Shown one piece after another: positions 60,887 to 64,000 of a stretch of DNA of 64,000 bases. The first letter of the stretch is position 1. Each line of letters opens with the position of its first letter. This stretch comes from Schizochytrium sp. CCTCC M209059 (taxonomy: Eukaryota > Sar > Bigyra > Thraustochytrida > Thraustochytriidae): positions 26,067-90,066 of the forward strand of contig KN805411.1 of assembly GCA_000818945.1 (NCBI GenBank). The letters are read 5' to 3'. The translations under genes and the position numbers were made by a program. Under the pieces are notes generated by a model. The model was given only the letters and a program-made list of their open reading frames with translations. It ran no database searches and was not told the DNA's origin.

Positions 60887-63376
60887 GCACGCGCCCGCGT
60901 GCGAGCGCAAAGCGCCCGGGAGGAGGACGACCACCAGGGCCTGGAGCAGGGCCAGGGCCAGGGCCAGGAGCAGGGCCAGGAGGCAGGCAGGACCAGCGCC
61001 AGCACCGGCAGCGCAGCCACGACCACGACCCTCGCGCCGGAGAGGGACCGGCAGGGCCTGGACCTCGAGGCAGGGAGGACGCCGGCCGCCCAGCCGGCCG
61101 CGGCGTTCACGCCGCTCGAAACCTCGGGTGCAAAAACGAGAAAAACGCTCGCGTCGCGCGGAGAAAAGCTCGAGTACCACTTCGACAGCAACTCGTACTC
61201 GATTCGCAGCGCGGCGCAGACGCTCGACTTTCCAGATGAGGATGCTCTCGTGGCCGACCCAGACCCCGACCTGAACGGGAGGCCCGCCCCCACTGTTGAG
61301 GTCTCGCCACAGCGCGCGCATGCTCTTAGGCGAGAGTTCTCGTCGAGCTCGCTATCTCCACCGCGCGAGGTCTTTGGCTTGGACGCTGACGGCCTTTGCT
61401 GCGAGGGTATTTGTCTCCTACCGACCTCGTCGCATGCTCGGCTCGCCAACGACGAAGACGCCAATAGTGACCCCGGCGCAGACACAGGCGCTGTCGCTAT
61501 GAAATTCGAAAGCTCGGGGTCGGCCTGCTCTCGAATACGTGCGCGTCTCAAAACCATTTGGGTCCAGGTCATCTTTGAGAGTTCGTGGCTCTTCCTCTGC
61601 ATCCTCGGCATCGCTAGCGCAGTCCTGGCATGGTGCATTGATGAAGCTGTTGCGCTACTTGCACAGGGCCGCACCGAGCTCGCGAATACAGCGCAGAGTT
61701 CGCTCGTTTCGTACCTTTTGTGGACAATGTTCACGACCATGCTGGCCGTGTTTTCGGTGTTCACGACAGCCAAAATTAGTCCGCTCGCGGCCGGGTCGGG
61801 TATCCCGCAAATGCGCAGCATGCTAGGAGGCTTTTCCATTCCCGGGTATCTGAGTCTCGCAACGCTCACGAGCAAGGTGCTCGGGCTCCTTTTGGCCCTT
61901 GGCGGCGGCATGGTCATCGGCAAGGAGGGGCCCTTTGTGCACATCAGCTGTATCATTGCGAATCAGATGCTGCGAATTCCCATTTTCCAGGAAATTCGAT
62001 CCAGCCCCGCATTAAAGAAGCAAGTTCTTGCTGCGGCCTGCGCCGTCGGCGTCTCGTCGACATTCGGCGCCCCCATCGGCGGCGTGCTCTTCTCGATTGA
62101 GGTGACGTCCTCTCTCTATCAGACGAGCGAGTACTGGAAGGGCTTTTTTTGCGTCGTCTGCGGCGCTTTCGTCTTCACTGAGCTTTCAAACTTTGGCCAG
62201 TCGCGCAACAATGTTGCCTCCCTCTTTACGACAGACTTTGACCCTCTGCCGTACTCTTTTCTGGAGATCCCACTCTTTCTCGTCTTGTCCGTGGCTTGCG
62301 GCTATCTTGGTGGACTCTTTGTGATTTTCCAGAAAAATATTGCGGACATTCGCCATGATCCGCGAAGTTCTCGCGCTGTGCGAAACCCGTATTCCGCGGC
62401 CATTCTCATCGCTGTGCTTTCGTGCACGCTCAACTTTCCCCTCGGCGACTTTATGCAGTACAGTTTGCACAACGCCATTGATGATCTACTCATCAATGAC
62501 TCGATGCGGAATGCGCGCTACTCCCCTCATTGGGACGAACCTACCGTCTTCATCAACCTCCTGCTTTTTGCGACCATCAAGTTTATCCTCTCAGCGCTGA
62601 CCATCAATCTCCCAATTCCCTGTGGCGTATTCACACCACTCTTCGCCGTCGGTGCTGCAATTGGCCGCTTTTTTGGAGAACTCATTGTTGCACTGGGCGC
62701 CGATGGCGTCACCGCGGGTGGGTATGCGCTGATTGGGAGCAGCTCCTTTGTTGCCGCGGCAACGGGCTCTGTGAGCACGGCCGTCATTGTGTTTGAGCTG
62801 ACGAATCAACTCTCGTACATGCTTCCCGTGCTTTTAGCGGTCCTTATTGGCCAGGCGACCGGTCGCACCATTAGCGACTCCATCTACGAGTCGCTCGCAA
62901 AGTCCAAGAATTTGCCGAGCTTCCCGCATGTGCGCAGGCAAAAATCGTACTCGCTGCCCATTTCCAAGGTCATGCATTCCGACGCGGCCTGCATTCCTCG
63001 CGTCGTCACCAAGACAGATGTTGAAGAAGCTTTGCTGCGGGCCTATAACCCAGCGCTCGACCCGCTTTTTACCATTGCGGTGGTAGATACGCTCGAGGCT
63101 GGGTACTATATTGCATCCGTGACGTGGCGACAGCTCCATTACCTTTTGCACAATCAATGGACCGAGCGACCCGTGACGGAGCCCGTCGATCTCTTGGAGG
63201 TCTGCAATATTGACAAGTCCACTATCAGCTTGCCTGCGATCACACCTTTGAACGATGCCATTAACCTCTTCGATGTTCACAAGAAGAAATCGTTCTTTGT
63301 TGTGCGTCGCGGAAAGGTGATTGGTAAGCTCAATCTCCGTGAAATTGCCAAACTTTGCGATGACGGCCGTCTCTAA
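60887..63376 (+). CDS. CLC-family chloride channel (5' partial)
   Basis: The frame is open from the gap to the stop at 63374-63376 (829 codons visible) with no ATG in the first 200, so the start is in the gap. About 200 residues of disordered N-terminus (Gln/Gly repeat) precede the CLC membrane domain (about 215-690): GSGIPQ, GKEGPFVH (with the gating Glu), GVLFSIEVTS and GVFTPLFAVG. The position that is Glu in H+/Cl- exchangers (second Glu of the IEE motif) is Val here, as in animal CLC channels such as ClC-1 and ClC-2; channel rather than antiporter is inferred. GSGIPQ has Gln where Glu is usual. Two CBS domains follow (about 700-825), with VMHSDAACIPRV and FFVVRRGKVIGKLNL. Divergent from the YbaK-EMAPII gene. 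Confidence 0.9.
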   Translation, partial: ARARVRAQSAREEDDHQGLEQGQGQGQEQGQEAGRTSASTGSAATTTTLAPERDRQGLDLEAGRTPAAQPAAAFTPLETSGAKTRKTLASRGEKLEYHFDSNSYSIRSAAQTLDFPDEDALVADPDPDLNGRPAPTVEVSPQRAHALRREFSSSSLSPPREVFGLDADGLCCEGICLLPTSSHARLANDEDANSDPGADTGAVAMKFESSGSACSRIRARLKTIWVQVIFESSWLFLCILGIASAVLAWCIDEAVALLAQGRTELANTAQSSLVSYLLWTMFTTMLAVFSVFTTAKISPLAAGSGIPQMRSMLGGFSIPGYLSLATLTSKVLGLLLALGGGMVIGKEGPFVHISCIIANQMLRIPIFQEIRSSPALKKQVLAAACAVGVSSTFGAPIGGVLFSIEVTSSLYQTSEYWKGFFCVVCGAFVFTELSNFGQSRNNVASLFTTDFDPLPYSFLEIPLFLVLSVACGYLGGLFVIFQKNIADIRHDPRSSRAVRNPYSAAILIAVLSCTLNFPLGDFMQYSLHNAIDDLLINDSMRNARYSPHWDEPTVFINLLLFATIKFILSALTINLPIPCGVFTPLFAVGAAIGRFFGELIVALGADGVTAGGYALIGSSSFVAAATGSVSTAVIVFELTNQLSYMLPVLLAVLIGQATGRTISDSIYESLAKSKNLPSFPHVRRQKSYSLPISKVMHSDAACIPRVVTKTDVEEALLRAYNPALDPLFTIAVVDTLEAGYYIASVTWRQLHYLLHNQWTERPVTEPVDLLEVCNIDKSTISLPAITPLNDAINLFDVHKKKSFFVVRRGKVIGKLNLREIAKLCDDGRL

Positions 63377-63845
63377 TTACAAGACAGAGGCGCGGCTTAC
63401 CTTGACGAAACAAGCGACGATTGTGAAGTTGCTGCAAAGAGGTTGCGATACGCTGTCAGCAGAGTGAGAAAATTCTTTGGCAGCTGTCCTCTACGATGGG
63501 CTAGTCACGCAAAAACCAATGCCTGACAATGACAATGCCCTAGAGTCGTTGTGTTTCTCCGCAGGCTTCTTTGTTTGATTTTTTATGTAAAGAAAGAAAG
63601 AAAGAAAGAAACAGTGAAAGAGAGAAAGAGAGAAAGACAAGAGAGTAACAGATCGAAAGTGCAAGGATGACTCATCCACTCCACTTACTGTCACTCCACC
63701 TTCCTTGGAGTTCTTTGATCGAAAGTCTTGAGACAGGTAATGTATAATCTCTTTTACTTATTACAGAAGAAGCGAGCAAAGCAAGCATGCATGCAAGCAA
63801 GCATGCGAGCAAGCATGCGAGCAAGCATGCAAGCAAGCACGACAC
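63377..63845. other. Spacer with AAAG and GCAAGCAT repeats
   Basis: Between the CLC stop and the possible partial exon. Two AAAG/GAAA tracts (about 63588-63640) and an array of CAAG/CATG-type units (63777-63840) are present. Confidence 0.55.
63777..63840. repeat. GCAAGCAT-type microsatellite
   Basis: Mixed array of GCAAGCAT and GCGAGCAT octamers, about eight units. Confidence 0.8.
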
Positions 63846-64000
63846 TCACCGTCGCGCATACCGCTCACTTGATGGAAGGATGCTCTCGATCGCAGGAAGC
63901 ACGTCGCCTCCATTGCCAGAGCTGGCAACACCTCGTGGGGCAATTTCTATGTCAGGAAATTTGGCCTCCTTCTTTGATTTGGAACCCGCCTTTGACGACA
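63846..64000 (-). CDS. Possible partial exon running off the window
   Basis: An open minus-strand frame from the window edge (about 51 codons, KSKKEAKFPDIEIAPRGV and onward) with balanced, protein-like composition. It ends at a TGA that is part of GTGAGT, so it is either the C-terminus of a gene or an internal exon with a splice donor at 63849-63844. No family recognised. Confidence 0.35.
   Translation of the reverse strand, partial: SSKAGSKSKKEAKFPDIEIAPRGVASSGNGGDVLPAIESILPSSERYARR

Noticed and set aside
1..64000. CRISPR arrays, tRNA or rRNA genes, bacterial operons
   Set aside because: Repeat arrays are microsatellites without spacers; no cloverleaf or rRNA-like sequence was recognised by eye, although small RNAs could be missed. 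Gene style is eukaryotic.

Overview
This is a nuclear genome window from a eukaryote. The genes are long, GC-rich and almost intron-free. Each is its own transcription unit, and the spacers between them are dense with microsatellites. The protein set (BEACH, DUS3, WDR47, CIBAR and CCDC33 homologues, a huge tandem-C2 protein, PAN-like secreted proteins, an LPMO-like membrane protein) and the few very short introns (38, 50 and 168 nt inferred) fit a stramenopile protist. A labyrinthulomycete/thraustochytrid is my best guess. That is an inference from style and content; no marker gene proves it. Three genes have homologues tied to cilia or microtubules, which fits an organism with flagellated zoospores.

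Layout. 1-4457: no supportable gene; includes a sharply AT-rich island (about 2460-2815). 4458-7121 (+): WDR47-like LisH/CTLH/WD40 protein. 7270-10056 (-): secreted glycoside-hydrolase-like protein. 10.06-12.37 kb: microsatellite-rich spacer. 12369-13213 (+): CIBAR-like BAR protein with a 38-nt intron. 13313-13909 (-): WW-domain protein with a C-terminal membrane helix. 14852-26323 (+): uninterrupted 3,823-residue protein with about 16 C2 domains, EF-hands and a SAM domain. 26707-28905 (-): tRNA-dihydrouridine synthase DUS3. 30267-40208 (+): 3,313-residue BEACH protein, preceded by 32 copies of a GAGCA pentamer. 40685-41452 (-) and 42208-42929 (+): a divergent pair of secreted Cys-rich PAN-like paralogues, the second frameshifted. 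43260-44426 (-): orphan type II membrane protein. 44794-46278 (-): membrane-anchored LPMO-like protein apparently lacking the N-terminal copper His. 47718-50903 (+): CCDC33-like C2/coiled-coil protein. 51079-52167 (-): protein built from eight copies of an F-x-(hydrophobic)-x-x-x-x-F-P motif. 52626-57436 (-): composite chromatin reader. 59046-60557 (-): YbaK-like domain fused to an EMAPII tRNA-binding domain. 60558-60885: assembly gap. 60887-63376 (+): CLC chloride channel. 63846-64000 (-): possible partial exon.

The most interesting locus is 52626-57436. Two overlapping out-of-phase reading frames join cleanly across an inferred 50-nt GT-AG intron into one 1,586-residue protein: FHA, a long disordered region, SANT, two RAMA domains, PHD, Tudor-like. 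RAMA domains come from restriction-modification systems and are linked to recognition of modified DNA. A eukaryotic protein pairing two of them with phosphopeptide- and histone-reading modules would be a candidate reader coupling DNA modification to chromatin state. Two other introns (CIBAR and YbaK-EMAPII) were likewise inferred from GTAAGT donors that restore conserved reading frames. No tRNA, rRNA, CRISPR array or intact transposon was recognised.
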